Shown one piece after another: positions 27,073-36,361 of a DNA stretch of 64,000 nt (its first letter is position 1; the number at the start of each line of letters is the position of its first letter). Both the position numbers and the translations under genes were made by a program. This stretch comes from Bradyrhizobium sp. CB1650. Lineage in GTDB: Bacteria > Pseudomonadota > Alphaproteobacteria > Rhizobiales > Xanthobacteraceae. The notes below the pieces were generated by a model, which was not told the DNA's origin, did not search any database, and saw only the letters and a program-made list of their open reading frames with translations. The stretch is taken from NCBI RefSeq assembly GCF_029761915.1, contig NZ_CP121695.1, positions 6,849,501-6,913,500 of the forward strand, read 5' to 3'.

Positions 27073-28521
27073 TCACAACGGGTTGTCCGGGCGCACAGGC
27101 AACGTGAATGCAAAAACAGCCCCTCTGGGCTCGGCCGCGGTTGCCCACAATTGTCCCTGGTGCGCCTCAATGATTGAGCGGCAAATCGAAAGGCCCATTC
27201 CCAAACCGCTCGACTTGGTCGTGTAGAAGGGCTGAAAGACGCGATCAATGCTCTCGGGCGCGATGCCGGGACCTGAATCCTGCACCACGATGCGTATCTC
27301 TTTCTGGTCGGTTTTGTTGGTGTTGATTAGCAGCCGTCGCGTCCCTTCGTCTGAGCTGCTCATCGCTTCGACCGCATTGATAATCAGGTTGAGGACGACT
27401 TGTTGCAGTTGGACTCGATCCCCTTGAACAGGCGGCAGCCCCTCGGTAAGCTGCGTCTCAACGGAAACACTGTTCTTGACCGCTTCGTGTCGAGTCACTG
27501 CAACGACCTCGAGGATCGACTTGTTGATGTCCAAGCGCTCATTCCGTGGTGGCGCTTTTCTGATGAGAGTGCGGATCCGGTCGATAACGTCGCCCGCTCG
27601 ATGGCTCGCCTCAACGATACCTTCGAGCGCCTCGCGCACCTCCTCCAGTTTGGGCGGTCGACGCGCAAGAAAGCGGCGAGCGGCCTCGGCGTAGCCGACC
27701 ACCGCACCCATCGGCTGTATGACTTCATGGGCAATCGAGGCCGTGAGTTGTCCCATGGTGGCGACGCGGTGTGCGTGCGCCAACTCCATCTGGACCTCGC
27801 GGTATCGCTCTTCATTGTCGCGCGCTTCTGCTTCGGCCTGCTTGCGCTCGGTCAGATCGAGCACGAACGCGACACCCTGGTCTCGCTGTTCGTCAAACGC
27901 GGCCGAACCGACCAGTACAGGCACGCGGCTGCCGTCCTTGCGGAAATACTCCTTTTCAAAGGGCTGCACGGTCGCCTTCAGCTCTGCCACCGTTCGTGCG
28001 TCACGCTCGCGCCATTCCGTCGGGGTCAGATCCCTCATGTGGACGCGCCCAGAGACGAGGTCCTCACGGTCATATCCCACCATGTGCAGGAACGCGTCAT
28101 TGGCCTCGATGATTTGACCTTCGATATCCGAGATAATGATTCCAATGATATTGGCGTCGACTAGGCGACGTACTCTGGACTCCCGTCTTTGGAGTTCGAC
28201 GAGAAGTTCGATGAAGCCGAAGGATATGGAAACCACCGCGAACAGAATGACCAGCCAGCTGAGGTTGCGATGAAGAGCCTCCATGGCCTTCATTGCTTCG
28301 TCCCTCGCAGTGACCATAGGAAGGACGTGCATGATCGCGAGATCGGCCGTATAAAATAAAGCAACAGCCAGCAGTCCCGAGTTGATCAGCAGCAGGCCGA
28401 TATGCGGCCGTTCGAAGCGCTTTCCGGGACCGATCAGTCGGCAACGCCATATGCCATAAACGGTGACTGCTATGATCAGAAGATCGATAGCCGTCATCAC
28501 AGGCAGGGAATTTGAGATCAT
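27073..28521 (-). CDS. Membrane PAS sensor histidine kinase
   Basis: 482 residues. Two or three N-terminal membrane segments (LLIIAVTVYGIW; LLINSGLLAVALFYTADLAI; LSWLVILFAVVSISFGFIELL), a PAS domain (about 130-245; ANIIGIIISDIEGQIIEAND), the phospho-acceptor H box SIAHEVIQPMGAV, N box NLIINAVEAM, and G boxes DSGPGIAP and GLGMGLSICRSI. Belongs to the same subfamily as the soluble kinase at 38559. It ends about 150 bp from the DUF2171 gene, convergent. No response regulator is adjacent, so the partner is unknown. Confidence 0.9.
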   Translation of the reverse strand: MISNSLPVMTAIDLLIIAVTVYGIWRCRLIGPGKRFERPHIGLLLINSGLLAVALFYTADLAIMHVLPMVTARDEAMKAMEALHRNLSWLVILFAVVSISFGFIELLVELQRRESRVRRLVDANIIGIIISDIEGQIIEANDAFLHMVGYDREDLVSGRVHMRDLTPTEWRERDARTVAELKATVQPFEKEYFRKDGSRVPVLVGSAAFDEQRDQGVAFVLDLTERKQAEAEARDNEERYREVQMELAHAHRVATMGQLTASIAHEVIQPMGAVVGYAEAARRFLARRPPKLEEVREALEGIVEASHRAGDVIDRIRTLIRKAPPRNERLDINKSILEVVAVTRHEAVKNSVSVETQLTEGLPPVQGDRVQLQQVVLNLIINAVEAMSSSDEGTRRLLINTNKTDQKEIRIVVQDSGPGIAPESIDRVFQPFYTTKSSGLGMGLSICRSIIEAHQGQLWATAAEPRGAVFAFTLPVRPDNPL

Positions 28522-28609
28522 GGCTTCGTCCGGAACTCACGGTCGAATGAACTCAGGTCATCATGTCACACGCGCAAAATGCGGTGTCAATATTCGGAAC
28601 AGCTAGGGG

Positions 28610-28852
28610 ATGCTGGCCCTCGGCACCGCAAAAACCAACTCTGGGGTCATCATTTCGGTGCGGGATTCAGGTCCGGGACTGACACCCGAGGGCGCCGAAC
28701 GGTTGTTCGAGGCCTTTTTCACCACCAAACCCGGCGGCTTGGGGATGGACTTGTCGATCTGCCGTTCGATCATTGACGCACATGGCGGATGCTTGTGGGC
28801 GAGCGCCAATGAACCGCGGGGGGCCGTATTTCAATTCACGTTGCCGGCCTAG
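28610..28852 (+). pseudogene. C-terminal ATPase fragment of a histidine kinase
   Basis: About 80 codons matching only the last part of a HATPase domain: RDSGPGLTPEGAERLFEAFF, then a G2 box reading GLGMDLSICRSII where functional relatives have GLGMGLS. No H box, N box or start signal upstream. It is closely related to the kinase encoded on the other strand next to it, so it looks like debris from a duplicated kinase gene. Confidence 0.75.
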
Positions 28853-28860
28853 TAGACCAT

Positions 28861-29162
28861 ACGGTCCGCGAAAGAACTGTTTGCTCACCCGACCGAGCAT
28901 ACTAATCGATTTCAGGGCCTTACCCGACGCCCCTCGGCAAGAGCGAAAGCCGCGGGACCTTGGTGTTTCATGACAGGACGGCGCAATCGCGTTTTCGCAA
29001 GGGCATAAGATGAGTGTTCTTAACCAGCGGGATCGAGCATTCCACGTACAATCCGGGTACATCAGGATTTTGAGAAGCGCCTGACGCGTAATCCGGCGCT
29101 TCATATCAATTGCAATAAGATAGCGATGCAATGCTACGACCTGCGACAGTTATACCTGCTTA
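28861..29162. other. Intergenic region, no supported gene
   Basis: About 300 bp between the kinase fragment and the end of ccmG. No coding frame or hairpin that I would support. Confidence 0.4.
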
Positions 29163-29774
29163 TCAGAGTTTTAGCGAAACCGAAGGCGCTTTGACCGCCT
29201 TATCGATCTCGGCCTTGAGCGCACTGCCGATGTTGTCCGGCGTGATCGGCCCAACCAGCTTGTAGGCAATCCTGCCGTCGCGGCCGACAACAAAAGTCTC
29301 CGGCACGCCGTAGACGCCCCATTCAATCGCGGCGCGCCCATTGCCGTCGACGCCGACTGAGGCAAACGGGTTGCCATAGCGGCCGAGAAAGCGCTGGGCA
29401 TTGTCGGACGTATCCTTGTAGTTGATGCCGATCAGCTGCAGCCGGTTGTCCTTGGCAAGCTCAGTCAGAAGCGGCGCCTCATCATGGCAGGGCACGCACC
29501 AGGACGCCCAGACGTTCACGACGCTGACCTTGCCCATGAAGTTTGTCGGATCCAGTCCCGGCACTTGCGCGCCGTTTCTGAGCAAGCCCTGTAGCGGCGG
29601 CAATGACGTCTGTGGTGCGGGATGTCCGATCAGAGCTGAGGGAATCCGCGACGGATCGCCATCGCCAAGCCGGAACCAAAACACGGCAGCCAGCGCGAGA
29701 AAGACGATCAGCGGCAGCACCATCAGCCATGTGCGGCGCTGCGGGCTTGCTTCGGGTGTCACCTGTTCTGTCAT
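29163..29774 (-). CDS. ccmG: Cytochrome c biogenesis thioredoxin CcmG (DsbE/CycY)
   Basis: 203 residues: one N-terminal membrane anchor (WLMVLPLIVFLALAAVFWF) and a periplasmic thioredoxin fold with active site WCVPC and the family loop YGVPETFVVGRDG. It reduces apocytochrome c cysteines before haem attachment. The start codon directly follows the ccmD stop (TAG-ATG), so translation is coupled. Confidence 0.95.
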   Translation of the reverse strand: MTEQVTPEASPQRRTWLMVLPLIVFLALAAVFWFRLGDGDPSRIPSALIGHPAPQTSLPPLQGLLRNGAQVPGLDPTNFMGKVSVVNVWASWCVPCHDEAPLLTELAKDNRLQLIGINYKDTSDNAQRFLGRYGNPFASVGVDGNGRAAIEWGVYGVPETFVVGRDGRIAYKLVGPITPDNIGSALKAEIDKAVKAPSVSLKL

Positions 29775-29951
29775 CTACGGCTCCCTTGCGCTGCGCCCGG
29801 AGCGCCGCACCACACCGCTGTCCTCTAGCTCGCGGAGTCGCCGCTTCTGGTCACGGTAGTCGGCCACGATCCAGGCAATCAGCAGTGCCACCACCAAAGC
29901 CACGGCGAGATAGGAGATCACGATAAAATAGGCGTAAGGGCCGAACGACAT
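29775..29951 (-). CDS. ccmD: Haem exporter protein CcmD
   Basis: 58 residues, below the usual size for automatic detection. Starts [20 protein letters not shown], a single membrane helix followed by a basic tail ([13 protein letters not shown]), the CcmD pattern. CcmD helps release haem-loaded CcmE from the CcmABC complex. Lies between ccmC (6-bp gap) and ccmG (adjacent). Confidence 0.92.
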   Translation of the reverse strand: MSFGPYAYFIVISYLAVALVVALLIAWIVADYRDQKRRLRELEDSGVVRRSGRSAREP

Positions 29952-29957
29952 CGTGCG

Positions 29958-30725
29958 TTATGCCGGTTGCGAGGCAGGCGAAGCCGCGCCCACCTCGCTT
30001 GACGCGGCGCGCGCCTGCATCATCTGCAGCGTGCGCACGCGGCGGCGCAGGATTTCGTTGCGCATCGCCGAAAGGTGCAGCGCGACGAACAGCAGCGTGA
30101 AGGCAACCGCCATCACCAGCAGCGGACTCAGGAAAGCGCGGTCGAGCGTCGAGCCGCCCATGCGCATCACGGATGCCGGCTGATGCAGCGTGTTCCACCA
30201 GTCGACCGAGAATTTGATGATCGGCAGGTTGATCGCCCCGACGAGCGTCAGCACCGCCGCGGCGCGTGCCGCGCGCGAGGGATCTTCCACCGCGCGCCAC
30301 AGCGCCATCAGGCCGAGATACATCAGGAACAGGATCAGGACCGAGGTCAGCCGCGCATCCCATTCCCAATAGGTGCCCCACATCGGCCGGCCCCACAGCG
30401 AGCCGGTGAGCAGCGCCAGGAAGGTGAAGGCTGCGCCGATCGGCGCCGCCGCCTTCGCGGCGACGTCGGCGAGCGGATGTCGCCACACCAGCGTACCGAG
30501 CGAGGCTAAGCTCATCACGCCCCAGACGAACATCGACAGCCACGCATTGGGCACATGAATGAACATGATCTTCACGGTGGCGCCCTGCTGATAATCGTTG
30601 GGCGCAGTCGCCGACAGATAAAGGCCGATCACGAGAAAAACGGTGGTTGCCGCGACGAGATACGGCAATAGACGTCCCGTCACCGACAGAAACCTGGCCG
30701 GATTGGCAAGGCCGATCAGCGTCAT
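29958..30725 (-). CDS. ccmC: Haem exporter / haem-handling protein CcmC
   Basis: 255 residues from ATG at 30725 (MTLIGLANPARF); the longer frame to 30839 has no CcmC-like N-terminus. Six membrane helices and the periplasmic haem-binding WWD motif WGTYWEWDARLTS. CcmC loads haem onto CcmE. CcmA and CcmB, normally encoded immediately upstream, are absent: the next upstream gene is hemA. Confidence 0.94.
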   Translation of the reverse strand: MTLIGLANPARFLSVTGRLLPYLVAATTVFLVIGLYLSATAPNDYQQGATVKIMFIHVPNAWLSMFVWGVMSLASLGTLVWRHPLADVAAKAAAPIGAAFTFLALLTGSLWGRPMWGTYWEWDARLTSVLILFLMYLGLMALWRAVEDPSRAARAAAVLTLVGAINLPIIKFSVDWWNTLHQPASVMRMGGSTLDRAFLSPLLVMAVAFTLLFVALHLSAMRNEILRRRVRTLQMMQARAASSEVGAASPASQPA

Positions 30726-30842
30726 GGCTCCCCGGTGGGAGTTGCAGCCGCCGCGCGCCTTCGCTGCCCCCCGCTCATGCCGGATAGCGTTGACGGACTC
30801 CAAGCAATGTCGGAGAAAGATTTGCAAAGCGCCGCCCATGTT

Positions 30843-32150
30843 TCAACTGATGCCGATTGTTTCCGCAACGCGAGGCGTCGGACGCCCGATGCTGCGAAAC
30901 CCTGCCCGCTCTCTACACGACTCCGTCCCGGGAACGTCGCGCGAGAAATACTTAACCAAGGGGCTCGACCAGATTTCGGCGAGCGCAGCGGTCAGGTGTT
31001 CGATATCCGCCTCGGAGTGAAAGGGTGACGCAGTGATACGAAGCCGCTCTGTACCGCGCGGGACCGTCGGGTAGTTTATGGGCTGGATGTAGATATCATA
31101 TTCGTTCAGCAGAACGTCGCTGATCTCCTTGCAGAGCTCGGCGTTTCCCACCATTACGGGCACAATGTGACTGGGATTTCGCAGATGCGGTACGCCAATG
31201 TCATCCAGTCGACTCCTGAGCGAGGCGACCCGGCGGTGCATGGCTTCCCGCTCCGTCGAACTTGACTTGAGGTAGCGTACGCTGGCTAGCGCGCCCGCCG
31301 CGATGTGTGGCGGCAGAGCCGTCGTAAAAATGAAGCCCGACGAATAGCTACGCACAAAGTCGCACAAAGCTTCAGAGCCTGCGATATAGCCGCCGACGAC
31401 CCCAAAGCCCTTGGCCAGTGTGCCTTCAATCACCGTCAGCCGCTTGGTCAGACCCTGTTGCGCAGCCACGCCACCACCATGCGATCCATAGAGACCTACA
31501 GCATGCACCTCGTCCAAATAGGTCATGGCGCCATATGCTTCAGCAACATCACAAAGCTCTGCGATCGGTGCGATGTCCCCATCCATGGAATAGACCGATT
31601 CAAAAGCCACCAGCTTGGGTGCATCAGCGTCGACCTCCGCAAGCTTACGCGCAAGATCGGCGGGATCATTATGCGCGAAGATCCTAACCGGAGCCCGACT
31701 ACCTCGAATGCCTTCGATCATCGAAGCATGATTGAACTGGTCAGAAAGCACGACGCAACCCGGCATGCACGACGCTAGCGTGCCAAGCGCAGCCCAGTTT
31801 GAGACATAGCCTGAAGTGAACAAAAGCGCTGCTTCTTTCTGGTGAAGATCGGCCAGTTCGCGCTCGAGGAGAACATGATAATGATTAGTGCCCGAGATAT
31901 TGCGGGTACCGCCCGCACCCGCCCCGCAGCTGTCGAGTGCCTCGTGCATAGCTGCCAGCACGACTGGATTCTGTCCCATTCCAAGATAGTCATTGGAACA
32001 CCAGACCGTCACCTCCTTTTTCCCGCGAGAAGAACGAAGCGTCGCGCGAGGAAACCTGCCCACCTTGCGCTCCAAATCGGCGAAGATCCTGTACCGACCC
32101 TCCTTGCGCAGTTCATCGAGCCGCTTGCAGAAATATGCGTCATAATTCAT
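30843..32150 (-). CDS. hemA: 5-aminolevulinate synthase HemA
   Basis: 435 residues. PLP enzyme of the alpha-oxoamine synthase family: substrate loop [49 protein letters not shown] and PLP lysine in [15 protein letters not shown]. It condenses glycine and succinyl-CoA, the first step of haem synthesis in alphaproteobacteria. The C-terminal 35 residues (after YFSRD) extend past the usual end, towards ccmC. Position next to ccmC-D-G links haem supply with cytochrome c maturation. Confidence 0.95.
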   Translation of the reverse strand: MNYDAYFCKRLDELRKEGRYRIFADLERKVGRFPRATLRSSRGKKEVTVWCSNDYLGMGQNPVVLAAMHEALDSCGAGAGGTRNISGTNHYHVLLERELADLHQKEAALLFTSGYVSNWAALGTLASCMPGCVVLSDQFNHASMIEGIRGSRAPVRIFAHNDPADLARKLAEVDADAPKLVAFESVYSMDGDIAPIAELCDVAEAYGAMTYLDEVHAVGLYGSHGGGVAAQQGLTKRLTVIEGTLAKGFGVVGGYIAGSEALCDFVRSYSSGFIFTTALPPHIAAGALASVRYLKSSSTEREAMHRRVASLRSRLDDIGVPHLRNPSHIVPVMVGNAELCKEISDVLLNEYDIYIQPINYPTVPRGTERLRITASPFHSEADIEHLTAALAEIWSSPLVKYFSRDVPGTESCRERAGFRSIGRPTPRVAETIGIS

Positions 32151-32507
32151 GGACCACCTGAAGCTGGGATCGATGCTCTTCTACCTCGCTCTCACTCGCA
32201 TTCTCCTCGCCGGGCGTTATTTGGCGCCAACGGAAGAAGCGAAACTAGTGACCGGCACGATACTCCAGTTAGAGTCTGCCGTCTTTTGCGGCATTGCCCG
32301 GACTTCGCGGACATTGCGCAATGTTTGCGGGACCCAACCGGCGCGATGCCTCCATCCGCCAGACCTCATGCGCGGCTCAACCACAATCGCCCGAGCTAAG
32401 TCGTTGACCTCAGATTCACGAGCACACTGGTACCTGGGTTGTTCAAAAAGAGAGCTCGGAGCGTACGCTTGTCACAGCATCGACAGACCCGGATTTCGGT
32501 GTCGTGC
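32151..32507. other. Intergenic region upstream of hemA
   Basis: About 360 bp. Should hold the hemA promoter. I looked for an FNR/FixK-type TTGAT-N4-ATCAA site and did not find one. Short frames here are not convincing genes. Confidence 0.4.
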
Positions 32508-33266
32508 TCATTTGACCCTCGCAACATCGGCAGCGCTAATGCCCTCCAGGGCGAGCCCGTATCCGACGCCCTCGTCAATGATGCGTCGCAGTTTCTGGGT
32601 CAGCGCTATGCGCGTGTACCTCGTCGTCAGCGGCGGCAGCTTCACGAGCCCTTCTGCAATCTCGCGGGCGCGGACTAGCAGCTTGTCGGCAGGCACGATT
32701 TCGTTGACCGCGCCCCATTCCCTCGCGGTCTGGGCATCCAGCTCCTGGCGGGTCAGTATGAAATAGCGCCCCCGTACCGTACCAATCACCTCCTGCCACA
32801 CCAGATGAACGCCATCTCCGGGCACGATGCCAAATTCGAAATGTGGCTTATCTTGAAAAACAGTCGAGGGGGTAGCCAAGACAATATCGGAGAGCAGGAT
32901 GTATTCCGAGTGCAGCCGTACCGGGCCGTTCACCGCAGCGATCAGCGGCGCTTCGATGTCGAGGATATTCATGAGGACCTTTTTGCCCTCTCGATAGATC
33001 TTGTCGTAGCCTTGCGGGCTAAAGAAGTCGAAGCCCTCAGGACTGATAGACTCCATAAACGCTGCGCCACTGCCGGTCAGGATGACGACGCGGTTATCGG
33101 CATCGGAGGCGATCGTGTGAAACAGGTCGACGAACTGTTCATGGGTGTGCCCATTGAATATCAACGTGCCGCCGTCGGTATGAAGGGCTACTTCCAACAC
33201 ACCTGTTTTCGAACGGGTCAAGCGCGCATTAGGAAAGCTGTCGCGATAAGCGTCAAAGCGGGACAT
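32508..33266 (-). CDS. Crotonase resembling 6-oxocamphor hydrolase (beta-diketone hydrolase)
   Basis: About 252 residues from ATG at 33266 (MSRFDAYRDSF), with AGGATGG about 9 bases upstream; the open frame extends to 33479. Crotonase fold, but the active-site pattern follows 6-oxocamphor hydrolase, which cleaves C-C bonds in beta-diketones: a histidine in GPVRLHSEY, a second in FQDKPHFEFGIVPG and the aspartate in PGDGVHLVW. Overall wording (SDIVLATPSTVFQD; RGRYFILTRQELDAQTA) also follows that family. CoA-dependent activity is therefore less likely than hydrolysis of a cyclic or activated diketone. Substrate not predictable from context. Confidence 0.8.
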   Translation of the reverse strand: MSRFDAYRDSFPNARLTRSKTGVLEVALHTDGGTLIFNGHTHEQFVDLFHTIASDADNRVVILTGSGAAFMESISPEGFDFFSPQGYDKIYREGKKVLMNILDIEAPLIAAVNGPVRLHSEYILLSDIVLATPSTVFQDKPHFEFGIVPGDGVHLVWQEVIGTVRGRYFILTRQELDAQTAREWGAVNEIVPADKLLVRAREIAEGLVKLPPLTTRYTRIALTQKLRRIIDEGVGYGLALEGISAADVARVK

Positions 33267-34159
33267 GGGAAAGTCCATCCTGTCTGGAGTTTGCAAATGG
33301 GGGCTGCAAGGCATGCCGGGAAGAGTAACGGTATCGGGCACCGTTGAATTGATCTGGCTTGCTCTAGCTTTTTCAGCCTTGTGGTTTGTGGGCCTGATCA
33401 GCAAACTGCGCTGAGGCTGTGGTGACGACAATGGAACGACCACATGCGCCGCCGTTACACCCGTTGCAGACAGCAGCAAAGCTAGGCTGGTTGCTTTTCG
33501 ACCGACTTAGAAGGTTTGCTATTCGCGACCCTTTCGAGCGCAGCGAACGCATTGGGGTGCCAAGCCTGAAGTTTGAGGGGGCTATGCACAGGCCAGCTTC
33601 ATCCTGACTGGCGAATCCGTAAATATAATTTGCCGCCGCCTAGGCGCTATACCGGAGCAGTTCTGGCGACGGTCGCTGGGTGCCAGCTTGCGAGGGCTTT
33701 GGCAACAGTCCGTCGGAGAGCGCTGTTCGACAAATCGCTTTGGCAGGGTAGAAATGGCGCAAGATCTGGATAGGCCTAACAACGCAGCACAAGCTCGCAG
33801 GCGCACGAGGATTAGAAGAAAGAGGCCCGACACACCGGCCGATGCCTCCCTGTTGACTTGGGACACAAGCCTTGCCTGCGGCCCATTCTTTTGAAGGCTA
33901 GCTTAGGTGCAGTGAACAGAAGCGGGATGCCCCGGCAGATATGTAACGAACTCACCGCGCTCATATGGCCTGATCGAACCCAGTCCTCATCAGCACCATC
34001 CCACGCGGTAACGACTTCGGTCAAGACCGGCGATACTAGTTGCCAGGCGAACGAATCACTGAGCCCTTCACGACCCTTCTCGAAAACGAATATGTGCTTC
34101 CCCCAGCTATAGTCCGTTCCCGCGGGGAGCTGCGTTCGGACACGACGGCTCCGACGTGG
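33267..34159. other. Long region without supported gene
   Basis: About 890 bp between the crotonase and the receiver protein. Several short frames on both strands, none with family features or good starts. Composition is mixed, consistent with decayed island DNA. Confidence 0.4.
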
Positions 34160-34555
34160 CTATGGGGCCGATCTCTTTTCTTGTTTGAGTGTTTCGAAAA
34201 GGCAATCGATAAAGCGTTGCCCGTAGACTTCGAAGGGCTTGAGCAGGAACGCAGCGGCTCCAGCCTCCATCGCGCGCTGTCTGACAGCCTCGTCGGGATA
34301 GGCCGTTATGAAAATGATCGGTATCTCGAAGCCAAGTTCGGACAAGCGGCTCTGCAGCTCGATCCCGCTCATGTTCGGCATTTGCACATCGAGAATAAGA
34401 CATCGCGTCTCCTGCGGTGACGATGACTCCAGAAACGACGCGGCGGATGCGAATGCGCGCGTTTCAAATCCGAGTGACCTCACGAGACTTTCTGTTGCTG
34501 CACGAACCGTATCGTCGTCGTCCACAATTGATATCAGCGGAATGTCCGTGGTCAT
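34160..34555 (-). CDS. Single-domain response regulator
   Basis: 131 residues, receiver only: acidic pocket SIVDDDD, phospho-acceptor in LILDVQMPNMSG, switch FITAYPDE and LLKPF. No output domain follows, so it may act as a phosphate sink, shuttle or protein-interaction switch. The C-terminus (LFETLKQEKRSAP) ends shortly after the last receiver helix. No kinase is adjacent; the soluble kinase at 38559 is the nearest. Confidence 0.88.
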   Translation of the reverse strand: MTTDIPLISIVDDDDTVRAATESLVRSLGFETRAFASAASFLESSSPQETRCLILDVQMPNMSGIELQSRLSELGFEIPIIFITAYPDEAVRQRAMEAGAAAFLLKPFEVYGQRFIDCLFETLKQEKRSAP

Positions 34556-35031
34556 TCAGTCCATTCCCAGGTGGCAAACGACTGGCGTGCTTCGAAAAAG
34601 TACTGGGCTATGATGCCAAGGAAGGGGGGGGCAAGAAATAGCACTAAGGTGCTAGTGCGACGCTTTTGCCGTTATAGCCGTTGGCATTGGTTTTCATCAC
34701 GCTCGCGCTCATTGCGAACCCCTCACCTCTTAACGAGGCCAGCGACCAAGAGCCACTTCGGCCCTTTAGCCGATTTGGAAATGTTCTACTCAATAAAGAC
34801 CGCCGTCGCCGTGCCTATTGCGGAACTGTCGGCTTTAACGGCGATCGCCATAAAACCTTTGTATCGCTCCGTGGTCCCTTTAGACGACTGACGATTACCT
34901 GCGTTCAATTGAGCGCTGAGCGCGATCGTCCTAGTCTGCAAGCGCGGGATAAACGAGGTCTCATAGACGCTCGTCAAGTGCGAAAAAGGATGATCGACGA
35001 ACAGCCAGGATAAAACCAAGAGGAGATAACA
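34556..35031. other. Intergenic region, no supported gene
   Basis: About 475 bp upstream of the zinc-finger copy 2. No recognised coding sequence. The last 20 bases contain the AGGAG site used by the gene at 35032. Confidence 0.4.
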
Positions 35032-35229
35032 ATGCCAAACTGCTCCGGAAGTCTTGGCTACGGCAGAGCCACGCGATGCGCGCTCTGTCATGGCAAGTTT
35101 GGTCTCATTCGGTACTACTCGTGGCGAACTCCTCTCTGCTCCAGGAAGTGCATTGATCGCGTCAGAGCTCGCCGGGCAAGTGACCGCAATTGGCTGCCTC
35201 GGTTTCAGGTCGCCGTACACCAGGTGTGA
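35032..35229 (+). CDS. Small zinc-finger-like protein, CX2C-X16-CX3C (copy 2)
   Basis: 65 residues with an AGAGGAGAT ribosome-binding site. CALC-16 residues-CSRKC, with the core FGLIRYYSWRTPLC identical to the copy at 12895-13080. Basic tail (RVRARRASDRNW). The response regulator 34160-34555 is its upstream neighbour, divergent. Conserved pattern and strong translation signals argue that it is a real gene of unknown function. Confidence 0.75.
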   Translation: MPNCSGSLGYGRATRCALCHGKFGLIRYYSWRTPLCSRKCIDRVRARRASDRNWLPRFQVAVHQV

Positions 35230-35249
35230 GAGAACCGCGCGAGGGCGTC

Positions 35250-35471
35250 ATGACGTTGGAGGTTTCACAACGAGGCAAGGAATATCTAAAAACAGCACAG
35301 ACTTTGCTGCGGGCTGCCCAAACAATGACCGACCAAGCGATTGCGGGCCAACTCAAGGCCCTTGCCGACGACTACCAGCGGCGAGCTGAAAAAGCTTCGC
35401 ATGTTGATGCGGCCAAGGCGTTGGCTCGCTCGGTTACTAGCGCTGAAGGGCGAATGGCATACATGATCTGA
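35250..35471 (+). CDS. Hypothetical small helical protein
   Basis: 73 residues from ATG 35250. Almost entirely helical by composition (RGKEYLKTAQTLLRAAQTM; GQLKALADDYQRRAEKAS). No membrane segment. It lies 20 bp after the zinc-finger gene and touches the next frame, suggesting a small operon of tiny genes. Function unknown. Confidence 0.6.
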   Translation: MTLEVSQRGKEYLKTAQTLLRAAQTMTDQAIAGQLKALADDYQRRAEKASHVDAAKALARSVTSAEGRMAYMI

Positions 35472-35647
35472 TGAGCAAGATTCGCAGCCACCCAGCGGGA
35501 GAAACGTCAAGCGACGGTGAGATGTCCGGAGTTGGGAACTTTTCGTTACAGTTTGCGGAGCTTCAAAGACGAGGCCGAGATCCTAAGCCTAGATCGAATG
35601 GAGCCGTCATCTCAGAGCGTAACTCTCTCACTGACGTTGGAGCGAAT

Positions 35648-35839
35648 ATGGGTGAAGTTATTCGATTTATGTCAAAGTACGAGCGCGAGCGAGAGCGTCT
35701 AATTCGAGAAGCCCGCGCGAGATATGACGGCGTCTTCCCACCGGCTGATCCAATTAGCGAGGAGCGGGACAAGGCACAGATAACTCCTACGATCAGTGGC
35801 GCCAATGCCCACAGCAGCGAAGTGGACCTCCCGTCATGA
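35648..35839 (+). CDS. Hypothetical small protein, RERARL-type
   Basis: 63 residues from ATG 35648 (MGEVIRFMSKYERERER); the frame is open back to 35471, but this start fits a small basic helical protein I associate with Bradyrhizobium genomes (SKYERERERLIREARARYD followed by FPPADPISEERDKA). Its stop overlaps the next start (ATGA). No function known. Confidence 0.5.
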   Translation: MGEVIRFMSKYERERERLIREARARYDGVFPPADPISEERDKAQITPTISGANAHSSEVDLPS

Positions 35840-36045
35840 TCAAAATCATCGCCGTGCTCTGCAGTCTCTCCTCTTCAGCGAATTGCCACGAGCAGACCGT
35901 CACCACCTCCGATTTCGCCGACGTCTCGATGCAGTCCTGCCTAATGGGCGCGCCGCAGCTTGCCGAGTGGATGAAGCAGCATCCGGCCGAGCGCCTAGCA
36001 GCATGGCGATGCGTGATCGGCAAGCAGGGTGGCAGAGGAGCTTAG
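35836..36045 (+). CDS. Hypothetical small secreted-type protein
   Basis: 69 residues. Overlaps the preceding stop by four bases. Short hydrophobic N-terminus (MIKIIAVLCSLSSSANC) then three cysteines; the sequence VTTSDFADVSMQSCLMGAPQLAEWMKQHPAERLAAWRC suggests a folded, perhaps disulfide-bonded periplasmic protein. No family recognised. Confidence 0.5.
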   Translation: MIKIIAVLCSLSSSANCHEQTVTTSDFADVSMQSCLMGAPQLAEWMKQHPAERLAAWRCVIGKQGGRGA

Positions 36046-36361
36046 TGTCAGAACCGGTTTCCTCGGATGCTTGAAATCCTGATCATAACGGCTGCGAAGT
36101 TGCGCCGGTCTGCCGCCGGGTTTGCAGTTTGGGGCGCGGCCCCGCCGAGTGCGCACCCGTCGAATGAGAATAGTCGATGCGCCGCACCCGCTCAACCGAT
36201 CAGCCATCCCAGCAAACCGATCGCGCGGGTGCTCGTGCGCTTATGGCAACTGACCGTGCGTTAGCGAGCCGATGGGCGCGATATGCTGTAAATCCGGTCA
36301 CCACGGCATGGTACGGAGACTAGCCAAAGCAGATAAGATAAATGACGCCGCCCGGGCTGCG
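36046..36361. other. Intergenic region, no supported gene
   Basis: About 315 bp between the small-gene cluster and the trb remnant. A 65-codon plus-strand frame (36067-36264) has no recognisable content. Confidence 0.4.

Noticed and set aside
32151..32300. Possible FNR/FixK box upstream of hemA
   Set aside because: Looked for TTGAT-N4-ATCAA and found no match with both half-sites.
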